DNA of 21,529 nucleotides, taken from positions 1-21,529 of the forward strand of contig NZ_DATGNU010000131.1 in assembly GCF_035306585.1 (NCBI RefSeq), given 5' to 3'. Source of the stretch: Galbibacter sp035306585 (GTDB taxonomy: Bacteria > Bacteroidota > Bacteroidia > Flavobacteriales > Flavobacteriaceae). Each line of letters begins with the position of its first letter. Within the stretch, counting starts at the first letter, position 1. The position numbers were made by a program, and so were the translations under genes. Below, piece after piece: positions 21,519 through 21,529 of this stretch. A model generated the notes under the pieces. The model saw only the letters and a program-made list of their open reading frames with translations, made no database searches and was not told the origin of the DNA.

Positions 21519-21529
21519 ATGGCAAAGGA
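21519..21529 (+). CDS. tuf: Start of translation elongation factor Tu, cut by the window end
   Basis: Only ATG GCA AAG GA is present (Met-Ala-Lys, then the first two bases of Glu or Asp), which fits the usual MAKE start of bacterial EF-Tu. The assignment rests mostly on position: 56 bases after a Thr-Tyr-Gly-Thr tRNA cluster, the arrangement commonly found ahead of tuf. There is no Shine-Dalgarno before it (attaaatc), as usual in this phylum. EF-Tu delivers aminoacyl-tRNA to the ribosome; co-transcription with the tRNAs is likely. Confidence 0.7.

Noticed and set aside
1..21529. CRISPR arrays, insertion sequences, phage genes, toxin-antitoxin pairs
   Set aside because: No regularly spaced repeats, transposase motifs, terminal inverted repeats or small paired genes of these types were seen.

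Overview
The window looks like the chromosome of a marine-type Flavobacteriaceae member (Bacteroidota). The evidence is: promoters of the Bacteroidota type (TTG about 17-22 bases upstream of TAnnTTTG) before many genes; almost no Shine-Dalgarno sequences except one extreme case before rpsU; a complete trpEGDCFBA operon; a short PspC-type membrane protein; a SprB-like repeat; and the order rpsU-xerC-hpf-four tRNAs-tuf. No phage, insertion sequence, CRISPR array or other sign of recent transfer was seen.

Layout. (1) Bases 1-4503, + strand: the 3' part of a CzcA-type heavy-metal RND pump fused in one reading frame to a TolC-like outer-membrane channel, then its lipoprotein membrane-fusion partner. 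A long hairpin separates this from the convergent trp operon. (2) Bases 4664-11158, - strand: trpA, trpB, trpF, trpC, trpD, trpG and trpE (written here from 3' to 5'), a full chorismate-to-tryptophan pathway. It is preceded by a 160-base leader holding an 18-residue peptide with three successive Trp codons, an intrinsic terminator and a candidate antiterminator: a ribosome-mediated attenuator. (3) Bases 11482-13230, - strand: a MarR-type repressor, an NfsB-like nitroreductase and a secreted YceI protein, with a perfect 20-base palindrome before the nitroreductase and a degenerate copy at the marR start. (4) Bases 13360-15263, + strand: two exported thioredoxin-fold proteins, a single-domain rhodanese and a PspC-like small membrane protein. 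(5) Bases 15478-17562: an AGCS-family sodium/amino-acid symporter with an unusual N-terminal extension (signal peptide, SprB/PKD-like repeat, lipoyl-like domain). (6) Bases 17803-18966: an acyl-CoA dehydrogenase. (7) Bases 19126-21529: a translation block with bS21, XerC, a short hibernation-promoting factor, tRNA-Thr(TGT), tRNA-Tyr(GTA), tRNA-Gly(TCC), tRNA-Thr(GGT) and the first bases of tuf.

The most informative material is regulatory: the Trp attenuator, the 14-base anti-SD complement before rpsU (fitting bS21 autoregulation in Bacteroidota whose ribosomes hide the anti-SD), the MarR operators, and a promoter laid over a terminator ahead of the tRNA cluster. Two proteins have unusual architecture: the pump-channel fusion with an internal signal-peptide-like segment, and the extended AGCS transporter. 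All family assignments come from reading the translated sequences; no database search was run.
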